Shown: positions 9,359 to 17,401 of the stretch, piece by piece
Layout of the letters: each line of letters starts with the position of its first letter
Numbering within the stretch: position 1 is the stretch's first letter
Assembly (NCBI RefSeq): GCF_046719735.1
Contig: NZ_JAUTWQ010000004.1
Span: 28,323 to 92,322, forward strand
DNA length: 64,000 nucleotides
Reading direction: 5' to 3'
Origin: Halobacillus_B rhizosphaerae
GTDB lineage: Bacteria > Bacillota > Bacilli > Bacillales > Halobacillaceae
The notes under the pieces: model-generated
Told to the model about the DNA's origin: nothing
Database searches by the model: none
What the model saw: only the letters and a program-made list of their open reading frames with translations
Translations under genes and position numbers: made by a program

Positions 9359-9556
9359 ATGATCTTCGGCATTCCAATATGGGTATTCTTTTGTATTGTA
9401 TTCATTTTCTTAAGCGGTTATATGGCACTTCGAGCAATGAGGGCAGAAAATAAAATGGAACAGCATTTTATTGAAAGAGAGGGACAGATTTACCTTGAAC
9501 GAATTGAGGAAGAGAAAGAAAAAAGAGAAAAAGAACGAGCTACAATAGGTCTATAA
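9359..9556 (+). CDS. yhaL: Sporulation protein YhaL
   Basis: 65 residues: an N-terminal membrane segment (IPIWVFFCIVFIFLSGYMA) followed by a charged helix containing FIEREGQIYLERIEEE, which closely follows the YhaL family pattern. YhaL is a small membrane protein expressed in sporulation, of unknown mechanism. The start has GGGAGG upstream. It sits convergent to prsA, as in B. subtilis, and the two share a bidirectional terminator. Confidence 0.85.
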   Translation: MIFGIPIWVFFCIVFIFLSGYMALRAMRAENKMEQHFIEREGQIYLERIEEEKEKREKERATIGL

Positions 9557-9557
9557 A

Positions 9558-9590
9558 AAAGCCAGGTGAGCAATCACCTGGCTTTGCTTT
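9558..9590. terminator. Bidirectional terminator between yhaL and prsA
   Basis: Perfect 12-bp stem AAAGCCAGGTGA / TCACCTGGCTTT with loop GCAA. It is flanked by an A tract on the left (T tract for prsA on the minus strand) and T-rich sequence on the right. Confidence 0.9.
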
Positions 9591-9593
9591 GTT

Positions 9594-10556
9594 CTATTTA
9601 TCAGAAGAGTTACTGTCATCAGAAGAACTTCCGCTGTCGGAAGTGCTGCCTGCATCAGAAGATCCGCTTCCGTTAGAAGCTGATGAATCTGGCTTTTTAA
9701 AGAGATCTTTAAATTGATCGTCTTTCACTTTAATGTCAGCATTTTGCATCATTTTCGTGATTTTAGACTGAAGCTGCTGCTGATCAACCTTTTGACTAAC
9801 CAGTGTACGTTTAATGTCTGATTTTGCTTTGTCATAAGGTTTTACATCTTTATTTTTCTTTTTATCTGTTACTTTAATGATGTGATACCCAAACTGGGTC
9901 TTCACAGGATCACTGATCTCACCGACGTCTAAATTGTAAGCAGCCTCTTCGAATTCAGGTGCCATTTCTCCAGGACCAAAGTAACCAAGCTTACCGCCTT
10001 TTTTAGCAGAAGCATCATCCGTAGAGTACTTATCAGCCAATGTACCAAAGTCCTTGCCATTCTTCAGCTCTTTTTCAACCTTTTGAGCTGTTTCTTTATC
10101 GGCAACTAGGATGTGACTAGCCTGAACTTGTGTTTTCATTTTCTCATAATAAGCTTTCATTTCTTTTTCTGGGATGTCAATATCTTCAGATGCTGCTTTT
10201 TCTTGAAGCAGGCTTAAGCGAATGGTTTTCTTGAATTCATCTTCACTTGAGAAACCGCTTTGTTGAAGAACTGTTGGGAACTGATCCCCATATTGATCTT
10301 TTAAGGATTTAAGTTCTTTATTTACCGCTTTATCTGAAACATCATATTTATCGGAGAGAACTTTTTCCATAACTAGTTTCTGGAGTACTTCATCTCCGCT
10401 TTTATCTTTAAGTTCTTGATAAAATTCGTCTTTCGTTACATTTCCACCACTTGTTTCAACGACAACTTTGGAATCATCTGCATTGTCATCGGATGAACAA
10501 GCAGATAAACCTAATACACTTGCTGCTAAGGCAGCACTGATGATAACTTTCTTCAT
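9594..10556 (-). CDS. prsA: Foldase lipoprotein PrsA
   Basis: 320 residues. A lipoprotein signal peptide ends in LSAC with lipidated Cys20. A parvulin-type peptidyl-prolyl isomerase domain spans about residues 146-230 (ASHILV through FGYHIIKV), flanked by the helical chaperone region. The last 30 residues are Ser/Asp-rich (low complexity), longer than in B. subtilis PrsA and in keeping with a high-salt surface protein (inference). PrsA folds secreted proteins at the membrane-wall interface. ScoC and SipV, also encoded in this window, belong to the same secretion physiology. Confidence 0.97.
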   Translation of the reverse strand: MKKVIISAALAASVLGLSACSSDDNADDSKVVVETSGGNVTKDEFYQELKDKSGDEVLQKLVMEKVLSDKYDVSDKAVNKELKSLKDQYGDQFPTVLQQSGFSSEDEFKKTIRLSLLQEKAASEDIDIPEKEMKAYYEKMKTQVQASHILVADKETAQKVEKELKNGKDFGTLADKYSTDDASAKKGGKLGYFGPGEMAPEFEEAAYNLDVGEISDPVKTQFGYHIIKVTDKKKNKDVKPYDKAKSDIKRTLVSQKVDQQQLQSKITKMMQNADIKVKDDQFKDLFKKPDSSASNGSGSSDAGSTSDSGSSSDDSNSSDK

Positions 10557-10754
10557 TTACGTACACTCCTAAACGATTAATTGTATATTGACGTAGAGGT
10601 AATTCTAAAAACAGCCCATGAGTTAATATAACATATTTTACCTCGCCTGTACCAGCAGGATTCAGAAAAATAAATGAAGTCCTAGACTAATGCCTATCCG
10701 TCTTAAATTTTCCTGCATAAAATACTCTAAGTTGGCAGCAAGGGGGGTGAGAAA

Positions 10755-10838
10755 ATGAGCTACGGATACGGTGGCGGTTTTGCCTTGATCGTTGTTCTAT
10801 TTATTTTGCTTATCATTGTGGGTGCTGCTTGGTTATAA
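10755..10838 (+). CDS. YjcZ-family tiny sporulation protein (SscA-like)
   Basis: 27-residue gene beginning MSYGYGGG, then one hydrophobic helix (FALIVVLFILLIIVGAAWL). The Gly/Tyr head plus a FALIVVLFILLIIVG core is the signature of the YjcZ/SscA family of small spore-coat-assembly peptides. A strong ribosome-binding site (GGGGGGTGAG at 10742-10751) precedes the ATG, and a terminator follows directly. CATAAAATA at 10716-10724 fits a sigma-K -10 pattern, but no convincing -35 was seen. It is probably the SscA counterpart by position near prsA. Confidence 0.85.
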   Translation: MSYGYGGGFALIVVLFILLIIVGAAWL

Positions 10839-10851
10839 GATAAAGCCCATA

Positions 10852-10892
10852 AAAAAACAGGCCGGCGGCTTATGCCGCTGCCTGTTTTTTTT
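10852..10892. terminator. Terminator after the YjcZ-type gene
   Basis: Arms AAAAAACAGGC and GCCTGTTTTTT enclose a GC-rich stem CGGC-ttat-GCCG. A and T tracts on both sides allow use by the convergent small minus-strand gene as well. Confidence 0.85.
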
Positions 10893-11073
10893 AAAGTGTA
10901 TTGAGTACTTCCACATAGGATGAAATCAGTAGAATGGTTATGAGGACATTAATTGTCCTGAACACGCGTGTTTGCTTTTCTGTCGACATCTTCGTTTTTA
11001 AACATAAGGAATGAGTGAGAGAGTTAAACACAAACAGTACAAATAGCGCGTATATGATAAATCCGTAAGCCAC
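10891..11073 (-). CDS. Small membrane protein, unknown
   Basis: 60 residues with two hydrophobic segments (GFIIYALFVLFVFNSL and INVLITILLISSYVEVL) joined by a basic loop. The start is GTG at 11073 with AAAGGAGG 10 nt upstream, which is a strong site and supports a real gene. It is flanked by terminators on both sides. I do not recognise the family. The position corresponds roughly to yhaK of B. subtilis, but homology is not claimed. Confidence 0.6.
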   Translation of the reverse strand: MAYGFIIYALFVLFVFNSLTHSLCLKTKMSTEKQTRVFRTINVLITILLISSYVEVLNTL

Positions 11074-11214
11074 GATGAAGAACCTCCTTTATTCCCTATG
11101 GAACTACTCTATCAAAATTTAGTCAGATTGAACAGGAGAAACACCTCTTAATAAAGATAAACAGCGCTGCTTTCTGTCGCAGCGCTGTGTTCCTGATTTC
11201 TGCTGATGATTTGA

Positions 11215-11763
11215 TTAAGCTTCTTTCCGCTGAATTAGAATGTCATAACCCTCTTTAGCATTTTCAATGATGCAGCGCCGGGGGGCTCTTGCGAATTGGT
11301 TTAAATAAAGGTAGTCAGTAAAGGACAATCCAATGTTCATTGCCGCAAACAAAACAAAATAGGCATAATAGTTTGGAAATACGCAAGCCATGAAAAGAGC
11401 AGGCAGCGTCATTAACAAAGTTGGAGCCAATGCCATCACAATAGAAGTCTGTTTAGATAGCTTAGATTTGCACTGATAACTGAACGTTGGGACCATCCGT
11501 CCTCTGACTCTGAATTTCACTTTCAGTCGTTTATAGAAAAGAACCAACGGTAAAATATGCATAAGCCGGTGCATGGATGGTAGGAAGAACAAGACGATCA
11601 GTAATGGTAAGAATCCATGATCTTTCATGCTGTGAGTCCCATGAATCATTGAGAATGGAATATACAGCAGAAGAAATGACAGTAATCCTGTCAATAAAGA
11701 CATAAGATAAACACGATTTGAACCGAATTCTTTAGTGATGTTAATTGATTTCCAGCAATTCAT
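11215..11763 (-). CDS. DUF3267 membrane protein (YhaJ-like), altered zincin motif
   Basis: 182 residues with four hydrophobic segments. The central SMHRLMHILPL stretch aligns with the HExxH zincin motif of DUF3267 putative membrane metallopeptidases, but Glu is replaced by Arg (HRLMH), so catalysis as a zinc protease is doubtful. AAAGGAGG lies 7 nt before the ATG. A Fur-like box lies 56 bp upstream. The position between prsA and yhaI matches yhaJ of B. subtilis. Family assignment is from pattern memory. Confidence 0.65.
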   Translation of the reverse strand: MNCWKSINITKEFGSNRVYLMSLLTGLLSFLLLYIPFSMIHGTHSMKDHGFLPLLIVLFFLPSMHRLMHILPLVLFYKRLKVKFRVRGRMVPTFSYQCKSKLSKQTSIVMALAPTLLMTLPALFMACVFPNYYAYFVLFAAMNIGLSFTDYLYLNQFARAPRRCIIENAKEGYDILIQRKEA

Positions 11764-11818
11764 CGAAGAATCCTCCTTTACTGCAAAAAATGCTGTGATT
11801 TTCTATTTATTATCGATA

Positions 11819-11833
11819 TGATATTAATTATCA
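11819..11833. promoter_or_regulatory. Fur-like box between yhaJ-like gene and yhaI
   Basis: TGATATTAATTATCA differs at one position from the Bacillus Fur 7-1-7 consensus TGATAATNATTATCA. It lies 56 bp upstream of the DUF3267 start (minus strand) and 163 bp upstream of yhaI, so control of the former is more likely. Confidence 0.5.
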
Positions 11834-11995
11834 TGTACTTTAATTCGTGAGTCGCACAAGTGGAATAATAGTATGTTTCTAAAGAAAAAGCAATAGGTTT
11901 TACACAAAAAAATTTATTAACTTTAAAAACCGTCATAGCGCTAATTCGTCAGAATTTTTTAATAATTCAGCAACGATAATTTTGGAGGGGAAATT

Positions 11996-12325
11996 GTGGA
12001 GAAAAAGGAGACTTGTGAGTCGTGTCATTTTCATCTGCAATTACTGCTTAAAGGGGTAGAACTGCATCAGTTTCCCTTTACTCGATTAGTAATTGAAAGA
12101 GGAGTGACAGAAGAAGAATATACACACACCCTTCACTTAGTGGAAGAATTACATAGTAATTATGAAAAGGATCGCAGCGAGGGGCTGGTGGACTATACCC
12201 CTTTACTTTTACATTTTGCAGGAATGCTTACCTGTAAGCTTCCGATTAAAGACACTTTAATTGCCCTGAGAGAAGAAGGGATTTATCCTGCTTTAGCAAA
12301 AGAGCTGCTGCAAATTAAGACATAA
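11996..12325 (+). CDS. yhaI: YhaI family protein (DUF1878)
   Basis: 109 residues, starting at GTG with GGAGGGG upstream. Cys-rich N-terminus (CESCHFHLQLL) followed by a predominantly helical body, matching the DUF1878/YhaI family of unknown function. It keeps the B. subtilis position next to scoC and ends at a hairpin that separates it from that gene. Confidence 0.8.
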   Translation: MEKKETCESCHFHLQLLLKGVELHQFPFTRLVIERGVTEEEYTHTLHLVEELHSNYEKDRSEGLVDYTPLLLHFAGMLTCKLPIKDTLIALREEGIYPALAKELLQIKT

Positions 12326-12328
12326 AAA

Positions 12329-12372
12329 AACCTACCCGGCTGCGTTCAATTTCAAGGGTAGGTTCATTTTTA
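12329..12372. terminator. Terminator between yhaI and scoC
   Basis: Arms AACCTACCC (12329-12337) and GGGTAGGTT (12356-12364), with A residues before and TCATTTTT after. It can serve both convergent genes. Confidence 0.7.
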
Positions 12373-12402
12373 TCAAGTTTGTGAAGAATTCAACATAGAT
12401 AA

Positions 12403-12978
12403 TTAAGAAGATTTAGGCTGTTGTTTGTAGGACTCAATATCTGTAGGCTCTTCATTTACAGGATTTTTTTCTTCAATATTTTCAAGAGACCGTTCAAGAA
12501 TCTCCATGTACTCGTTTCCATAAATCTCTTTAATTAAAGCGGACAAGTCCAGAAACTCAGGAAGTTTACCATACATTTCTGTCATGGGAAGGGCACCGCG
12601 TAAAACAGAATTATCTTCTGGGCTGTATTCATTTAACGTAGCCTCAAGCAATTCACTGCCTTCTTTAGTTAATTCAATATAAGTATTTCTCTTGTCATTC
12701 TCACGTTTGGAAAATTGGAGAAGACCGCGCTTCTCAAGCTTTTTGGAGAAATTGAAAGCTGTTGAAACATGCATCACACCATACTTGGAGATTTCCGATA
12801 TGCTGGAACCTTCCAAATGATAAGCTATCCATAGAATATGGTGCTCATTAATGTTCAGCTTAAAGGGCTTGATCCAATCCTGCCAATCTTTTTCGATTGC
12901 TTTCCAAAGTGCTTTGGACAACTGGGCCATCTTATGGCTGTAAAATATTGCTTCTTGTTTGGAGATTTTATCCTTCAT
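12403..12978 (-). CDS. scoC: Transition-state regulator ScoC (Hpr)
   Basis: About 191 residues. The core FKLNINEHHILWIAY, GVMHVSTAFNFSKKLE and KRENDKRNTY is nearly that of B. subtilis ScoC, a MarR-type repressor of extracellular proteases and sporulation genes. The start at 12978 is preferred: GAAGGTGAG lies 4 nt upstream and the protein then begins like its homologues. The longer frame from GTG 13029 lacks a ribosome-binding site. The C-terminal tail (NPVNEEPTDIESYKQQ) is variable in the family. Confidence 0.95.
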   Translation of the reverse strand: MKDKISKQEAIFYSHKMAQLSKALWKAIEKDWQDWIKPFKLNINEHHILWIAYHLEGSSISEISKYGVMHVSTAFNFSKKLEKRGLLQFSKRENDKRNTYIELTKEGSELLEATLNEYSPEDNSVLRGALPMTEMYGKLPEFLDLSALIKEIYGNEYMEILERSLENIEEKNPVNEEPTDIESYKQQPKSS

Positions 12979-13142
12979 TTTTCTCACCTTCTCTAGGGTT
13001 GACGTTAATTCTTTGACATCGGTTAACACTACCCAATAAAGAAATGCCGAGCTTCCTTAGATATATTGGTTATATTACTATCTTATTATTGTTTAGGAAA
13101 TTTTCAACCCATAATGTTCGAATCTAGCATTTTTAAAATACT

Positions 13143-13182
13143 AAAAAGACCTGGCGAACTTACGGAGAGTAACCCGCCAGGA
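13143..13182 (-). terminator. Terminator of the second gbsR-like gene
   Basis: Arms CCTGGCG / CGCCAGG, followed on the minus strand by TCTTTTT (plus-strand AAAAAGA at 13143-13149). Confidence 0.7.
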
Positions 13183-13201
13183 TAAAAAGGGTCAAAAATA
13201 T

Positions 13202-13711
13202 TTATTTGTGGTCAAGGTGAAGGTCTTCAAAGGTAGTAGAAATTAACTGGTAAAATTGTATCATCTCTTCCATTTTTTTCATCAGATGATCCGCTTCTTT
13301 CAAGGTGTGTCCAGGGTAGTTTTTGTAGTCCTCTTGTAATTGATTTTCGAGGTCTTTTAAAGAATTGCCCCGTTCCTGTGCTGAAGTGAGCCACTTTTTA
13401 ATATAGGAAGTCATAAATTTCTTATACAGATCTTGATCGGCTGTGTACAGATCTTTTCTAAATCCTTTTTTCCATACTCTTTCCACGAGTCCTTGATCGA
13501 CCAGACTTCTAATCCCAGTACTCATAGAAGTTTTGCTTTTCCCGAGCTCTTCACTCATTTCATCGAGGGTCATGGGAACGGAATTTATATAAAGGGTTAC
13601 GAATAATCGAGCCTCAGCTGGAGTCAGCCCGAACATTTCCAGAGTTTTGGAAAATTCATGAACCACTTTGGTATTCATTTCTTCTAATGACTGGTGTTCT
13701 CTTAATACCAT
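13202..13711 (-). CDS. GbsR-family MarR-type regulator beside opuA (second copy)
   Basis: About 169 residues. Winged-helix core (TLDEMSEELGKSKTSMSTGI, VWKKGFRKDLYTAD) closely parallels the copy at 6.4 kb and the GbsR family. Start 13711 is chosen: AAAGGAGG lies 5 nt upstream, whereas the longer frame starts with TTG inside that region. It is divergent from opuAA; the shared 290-bp intergenic region holds a perfect 20-bp palindrome, so it probably represses opuA and perhaps itself (inference). A possible promoter is TTGGGA-N17-TATATA on the minus strand at 13752-13780. Confidence 0.85.
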   Translation of the reverse strand: MVLREHQSLEEMNTKVVHEFSKTLEMFGLTPAEARLFVTLYINSVPMTLDEMSEELGKSKTSMSTGIRSLVDQGLVERVWKKGFRKDLYTADQDLYKKFMTSYIKKWLTSAQERGNSLKDLENQLQEDYKNYPGHTLKEADHLMKKMEEMIQFYQLISTTFEDLHLDHK

Positions 13712-13838
13712 AAGTTCCTCCTTTGCCAATCTTTGTTACTCTTCACATTACTATATATGGGAATAATACTGAAATCCCAATTAAAGGAGTAATTCAAAGC
13801 ATATAAAAGATAAATGAAGCAATCACACCCTGTAAGTT

Positions 13839-13858
13839 TGTTCAGTTTAAACTGAACA
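13839..13858. promoter_or_regulatory. Perfect 20-bp palindrome, probable GbsR-type operator
   Basis: TGTTCAGTTTAAACTGAACA is a perfect palindrome between the divergent regulator and opuAA. A possible opuA promoter (TTGAAC at 13892-13897, TACAGT at 13916-13921) lies downstream. Binding by the adjacent regulator is inference. Confidence 0.6.
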
Positions 13859-14002
13859 TATTTTTTATACTTATTTCAAAGAATATATCGTTTGAACTTT
13901 TTATTACAAATCGGTTACAGTATATAGGGTGACTGATTCTAAAGATGGATTAATTCTGGACGGAAAGTAACATAATAAACTTAAAACAAGAGGTGAGAAG
14001 CT

Positions 14003-15205
14003 TTGCCGATCATACAAGTAGAAGACTTGTCCAAAATATTTGGTAAGAATGCCAAGAAGGCAACCCAGTATTTGGATCAAGATTTATCGAAGGATGAAAT
14101 CTTAGAAAAGACAGGAAATACGGTAGGTGTTAACCGTGCTACCTTTAATGTAGAAGAAGGAGAAATCTTCGTTATTATGGGGTTGTCAGGGAGCGGTAAG
14201 TCTACCTTGGTTCGATTAATTAATCGTTTAATTGAACCCACCGAAGGCAGTGTCATGATAGACGGTCAGGACTTGGCGAAAATGGATAAGAAGAGCTTAA
14301 GAAAAATTCGCCGTGAAAAACTGAGTATGGTATTTCAGCGTTTTGCCTTATTTCCTCATCGTACTATCTTGGAAAATGCTGAGTTCGGTTTAGAAGTTCA
14401 AGGTATGGATAAAGATGAGCGGAAAAAGAAAGCCCAAACTTCATTAGAAATGGTTGGTCTTGGGGGCTATATTAATCAATTCCCCTCTCAATTATCAGGC
14501 GGTATGCAGCAGCGTGTCGGATTAGCCCGTGCACTAGCTAATGATCCGGAAGTTCTTCTTATGGATGAAGCTTTCTCTGCACTAGACCCATTAATTAGAA
14601 AAGAAATGCAGGATGAGCTGTTAGAGCTTCAGGAGTCCATGCAAAAGACAATCTTATTTATTACTCACGATTTAGATGAAGCACTTAGAATAGGTGACAG
14701 AATTGCTTTGATGAAAGATGGACGCATCGTACAAATTGGTACACCTGAAGAAATACTTATGAACCCTGCCAATGATTATGTAGAAAGATTTGTGGAAGAT
14801 GTGGATCGCTCTAAGGTTCTGACTGCAGAGCATATTATGAAACGTCCTGAAACTGTCGACATTGAAAAACATGGTCCGCGCACAGCTCTCGAAAGAATGC
14901 GCAAAGAAGGATTGTCAAGTATCTATGTGACGGATGCCAAGCGTATACTTCACGGCTACGTGACAGCGGATGATGTATCAGAAGAAGCTAAAACAGATCG
15001 TAAGGATTTAAAAGCTATTTTGCGGACGGATATCCCCAAAGTTACTAAAGATACATCAATGAATGAGATCTTTAACGTGATTCATGATGCACCAGTTCCT
15101 GTAGCCGTAGTAGAAGATGGGAAACTGCAAGGTATTATTGTACGAGGGGCCGTTATTGCCGCATTAGCTGGAAGTGAGGTGAATATCAATGGGACTGATT
15201 CCTAA
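14003..15205 (+). CDS. opuAA: Glycine betaine ABC transporter ATPase OpuAA
   Basis: 400 residues, TTG start with AGAGGTGAG upstream. Walker A GLSGSGKST at residues 60-68, Q-loop VFQRFALFPH, signature LSGGMQQRVGLARAL and Walker B VLLMDEAFSALDP. Two C-terminal CBS domains (from about residue 285) are typical of the OpuA ATPase, where they sense ionic strength. It overlaps opuAB by 17 nt. The gene for the binding protein OpuAC is missing downstream. Confidence 0.95.
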   Translation: MPIIQVEDLSKIFGKNAKKATQYLDQDLSKDEILEKTGNTVGVNRATFNVEEGEIFVIMGLSGSGKSTLVRLINRLIEPTEGSVMIDGQDLAKMDKKSLRKIRREKLSMVFQRFALFPHRTILENAEFGLEVQGMDKDERKKKAQTSLEMVGLGGYINQFPSQLSGGMQQRVGLARALANDPEVLLMDEAFSALDPLIRKEMQDELLELQESMQKTILFITHDLDEALRIGDRIALMKDGRIVQIGTPEEILMNPANDYVERFVEDVDRSKVLTAEHIMKRPETVDIEKHGPRTALERMRKEGLSSIYVTDAKRILHGYVTADDVSEEAKTDRKDLKAILRTDIPKVTKDTSMNEIFNVIHDAPVPVAVVEDGKLQGIIVRGAVIAALAGSEVNINGTDS

Positions 15206-16034
15206 AATTCCAGTAGCAGAATGGGTATCAAGCGCAACTGAATGGATAACGGATACATTTGAATTTCTCTTTGATTTCATTAAGCAGGATTTTGGAGATT
15301 TTATCGAATTATTTGCTGAACAGTGGCTGATGTCTATACCGATCTGGCTATTTATTGTTGTTGTTGCAGTGTTAGCGTTTTTTGTCAGTGGCAAGAAATT
15401 CGGGCTTTTGGCATTCTCAGTGATTGGACTATGGTTTATAGCCAATCAGGGTCTTTGGGAAGAATTGATGAACACTTTTACATTGGTCATCTTTTCAAGT
15501 TTAATTTCCGTTATAATCGGAGTCCCACTGGGGATCTGGATGGCCAAGAACTCTACAGTTCAAAGTATTTTCACACCTGTCCTTGACTTTATGCAGACTA
15601 TGCCTGCGTTCGTATATTTAATTCCTGCAGTAGCATTCTTCAGTATAGGAATGGTTCCAGGTGTGTTTGCTTCCGTCATTTTCGCGACACCGCCAACCGT
15701 ACGATTCACGAACTTGGGAATCCGGCAGGTGTCTCATGAGTTAATTGAAGCATCAGATTCATTCGGAACGACAGGAATACAGAAGCTATTTAAAGTTCAA
15801 TTGCCAATGGCTAAGAAGACCATTATGGCAGGAATTAACCAAACTGTAATGCTTGCTTTGTCAATGGTAGTAATCGCATCCATGATTGGTGCGAAAGGCT
15901 TAGGGCAAATGGTTATTACTGGATTACAGCGTGCAGAAGTAGGGACTGGGTTCGTAGCTGGTCTTGGCATCGTAATCTTAGCCATTATTATTGACCGTTT
16001 TACTCAGAATTTGAATACTCAGCGTGGAGATTAA
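15189..16034 (+). CDS. opuAB: Glycine betaine ABC transporter permease OpuAB
   Basis: 281 residues, essentially the length of B. subtilis OpuAB, so no substrate-binding domain is fused. A long hydrophilic N-terminus (about 55 residues) precedes the membrane segments. The permease loop signature (FGTTGIQKLFKVQLPMAKKTIMAG region) is present. It forms the channel with OpuAA; the extracellular ligand-binding partner must come from elsewhere. Ends at a strong terminator. Confidence 0.94.
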   Translation: MGLIPKIPVAEWVSSATEWITDTFEFLFDFIKQDFGDFIELFAEQWLMSIPIWLFIVVVAVLAFFVSGKKFGLLAFSVIGLWFIANQGLWEELMNTFTLVIFSSLISVIIGVPLGIWMAKNSTVQSIFTPVLDFMQTMPAFVYLIPAVAFFSIGMVPGVFASVIFATPPTVRFTNLGIRQVSHELIEASDSFGTTGIQKLFKVQLPMAKKTIMAGINQTVMLALSMVVIASMIGAKGLGQMVITGLQRAEVGTGFVAGLGIVILAIIIDRFTQNLNTQRGD

Positions 16035-16070
16035 TGATTATATCTGTTATAAAAACAAAAGGATTCAATA

Positions 16071-16113
16071 AAAAGACCCGAACCGTGGATTTCCATGGGT
16101 TCGGGTCTTTTTT
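16071..16113 (+). terminator. Terminator of opuAA-opuAB
   Basis: 14-bp perfect stem AAAAGACCCGAACC / GGTTCGGGTCTTTT with a small secondary CCAT/ATGG hairpin at the tip and a T tract. Confidence 0.92.
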
Positions 16114-16220
16114 TAGCTGGCTCCGCAGCTAGATCATTGCTTAATAAGCTTAGGCAGAAACGTATGTCTTTTCTAATCCTGTTTCATGTACGGGAAAACA
16201 GGATGGAGGTATTTTATAAG

Positions 16221-16253
16221 AAAAAGGACCCGTATCTTTGGAAGACACGGGTC
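16221..16253 (-). terminator. Terminator of yhaH
   Basis: GACCCGT / ACGGGTC stem followed on the minus strand by CCTTTTT. The stretch between this and the opuAB terminator (16114-16220) shows no gene. Confidence 0.75.
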
Positions 16254-16266
16254 TAGATGCTGAATT

Positions 16267-16677
16267 TTATTGATGATTGATCACTTCATGACTTGGCTGA
16301 GTGTCATCTCCATTTGGCTGTTCAGCTTTCGCTTTTTCTTCAAGTTCTTTTAAGCTGGCTTCAATTTGTTCTAAATACTTCTGGATATTCTTCTGGTGGG
16401 GCTCAACTGTTTTCTTCCAGCTTTCTATCGAAGATTTTACATCTTCAGATAGTTCTTTAATCAACTCTGCGCCTTCTTTTGAAGTTTGTGCGATTTGGTC
16501 CTTAAGCTGTAGTCCATCTTCCTTCAAACTAAAGACCATATTCTTAAGGTTCTCGCTTTTTAAACGAGCATTTTCTCTGAAATCACGGCCTGAGGAAGGT
16601 GTATTAAACAAGGTATAGGCCGCTCCTGCGACGCCACCTACTACAATTCCTAAAACTAACGATTTTCCGTTTGGCAT
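16267..16677 (-). CDS. yhaH: YtxH-domain protein YhaH
   Basis: 136 residues. N-terminal hydrophobic GIVVGGVAGAAYTLFNTPSSG is the YtxH signature (Gly-rich single membrane segment), followed by a long charged amphipathic helix with coiled-coil character. YtxH proteins are general-stress or sporulation-related, of unknown mechanism. Position between scoC and trpP matches yhaH of B. subtilis. Confidence 0.85.
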   Translation of the reverse strand: MPNGKSLVLGIVVGGVAGAAYTLFNTPSSGRDFRENARLKSENLKNMVFSLKEDGLQLKDQIAQTSKEGAELIKELSEDVKSSIESWKKTVEPHQKNIQKYLEQIEASLKELEEKAKAEQPNGDDTQPSHEVINHQ

Positions 16678-16801
16678 TATAAAAACCCCTTTCCAACCAC
16701 CTAGTATTATTATTTTCTCTTAATATGTATGATTGAAACCTAAAATAAATAAAAAAGATACAGAAAACATGTCGATAGATGCAGATATTCATGAGTCTAA
16801 T

Positions 16802-16836
16802 AAGGTCACTACATGGCTCTCCACTGTAGTGACCTT
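16802..16836. terminator. Inverted repeat downstream of trpP
   Basis: 11-bp perfect arms AAGGTCACTAC / GTAGTGACCTT with a 13-nt loop. T tract is weak on the minus strand, so terminator function for trpP is likely but not certain. Confidence 0.6.
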
Positions 16837-16867
16837 AGTCTTTCGATTCACTGTTAGTTCATTGATC

Positions 16868-17398
16868 TTATCGATAGCTGACGGATTGGGGTAGGCGGGC
16901 ACGTTTGATAATCCCTTGAGCAATCGGATAGATGATGGCCATCAAGAAGCCATTCAGCAGTGCTGTTGGCAGAACAACGGTCATAAACATAACAGCAAAG
17001 CTGGCATGCATTAATCCGATAACAAATAATACGACACTCAAGAACACTCCGCCGCTGACCATGGTGCCAGCTGCTGTAAGAATGGACGGGGTCCATTTAT
17101 CATTCATTTTTTTCTTAACCAGGAGATACAACCCAAAGAATGTCAGGGCAGTAACTGGCTTATCAATAAGGTTCGCTAGCTGTCCGCCGGGAACAGTAGT
17201 GGTCAGTGCTGAAATAATTCCCGTAGCAGCTGCAAGAACTATGACATAACGCAGACCCGGAAAAAACATGATTCCTAAAAACATCATGGCTAACATCATA
17301 TCCGGCCGCATTCCAAAGAAAAAAGGCGGCATAATATAGTGCAGAACGGTACCAATTCCAATGAGTAATGAAAGCATTACTAAAATTCTTGTATTCAT
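16868..17398 (-). CDS. trpP: Tryptophan transporter TrpP
   Basis: 176 residues with about five hydrophobic segments; MNTRILVMLSLLIGIGTVLH start and PPFFFGMRPDMMLAMMF motif match the TrpP (YhaG) family. It imports tryptophan. The mRNA leader carries a run of GAG/UAG triplets overlapping the ribosome-binding site, the known mode by which TRAP (MtrB) blocks trpP translation in Bacillus. This organism should therefore encode mtrB elsewhere. Confidence 0.92.
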   Translation of the reverse strand: MNTRILVMLSLLIGIGTVLHYIMPPFFFGMRPDMMLAMMFLGIMFFPGLRYVIVLAAATGIISALTTTVPGGQLANLIDKPVTALTFFGLYLLVKKKMNDKWTPSILTAAGTMVSGGVFLSVVLFVIGLMHASFAVMFMTVVLPTALLNGFLMAIIYPIAQGIIKRARLPQSVSYR

Positions 17399-17401
17399 TT
17401 A

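Noticed and set aside
12979..13029. Extended ScoC N-terminus from GTG 13029
   Set aside because: No ribosome-binding site, and homologues begin near 12978 where GAAGGTGAG lies upstream.
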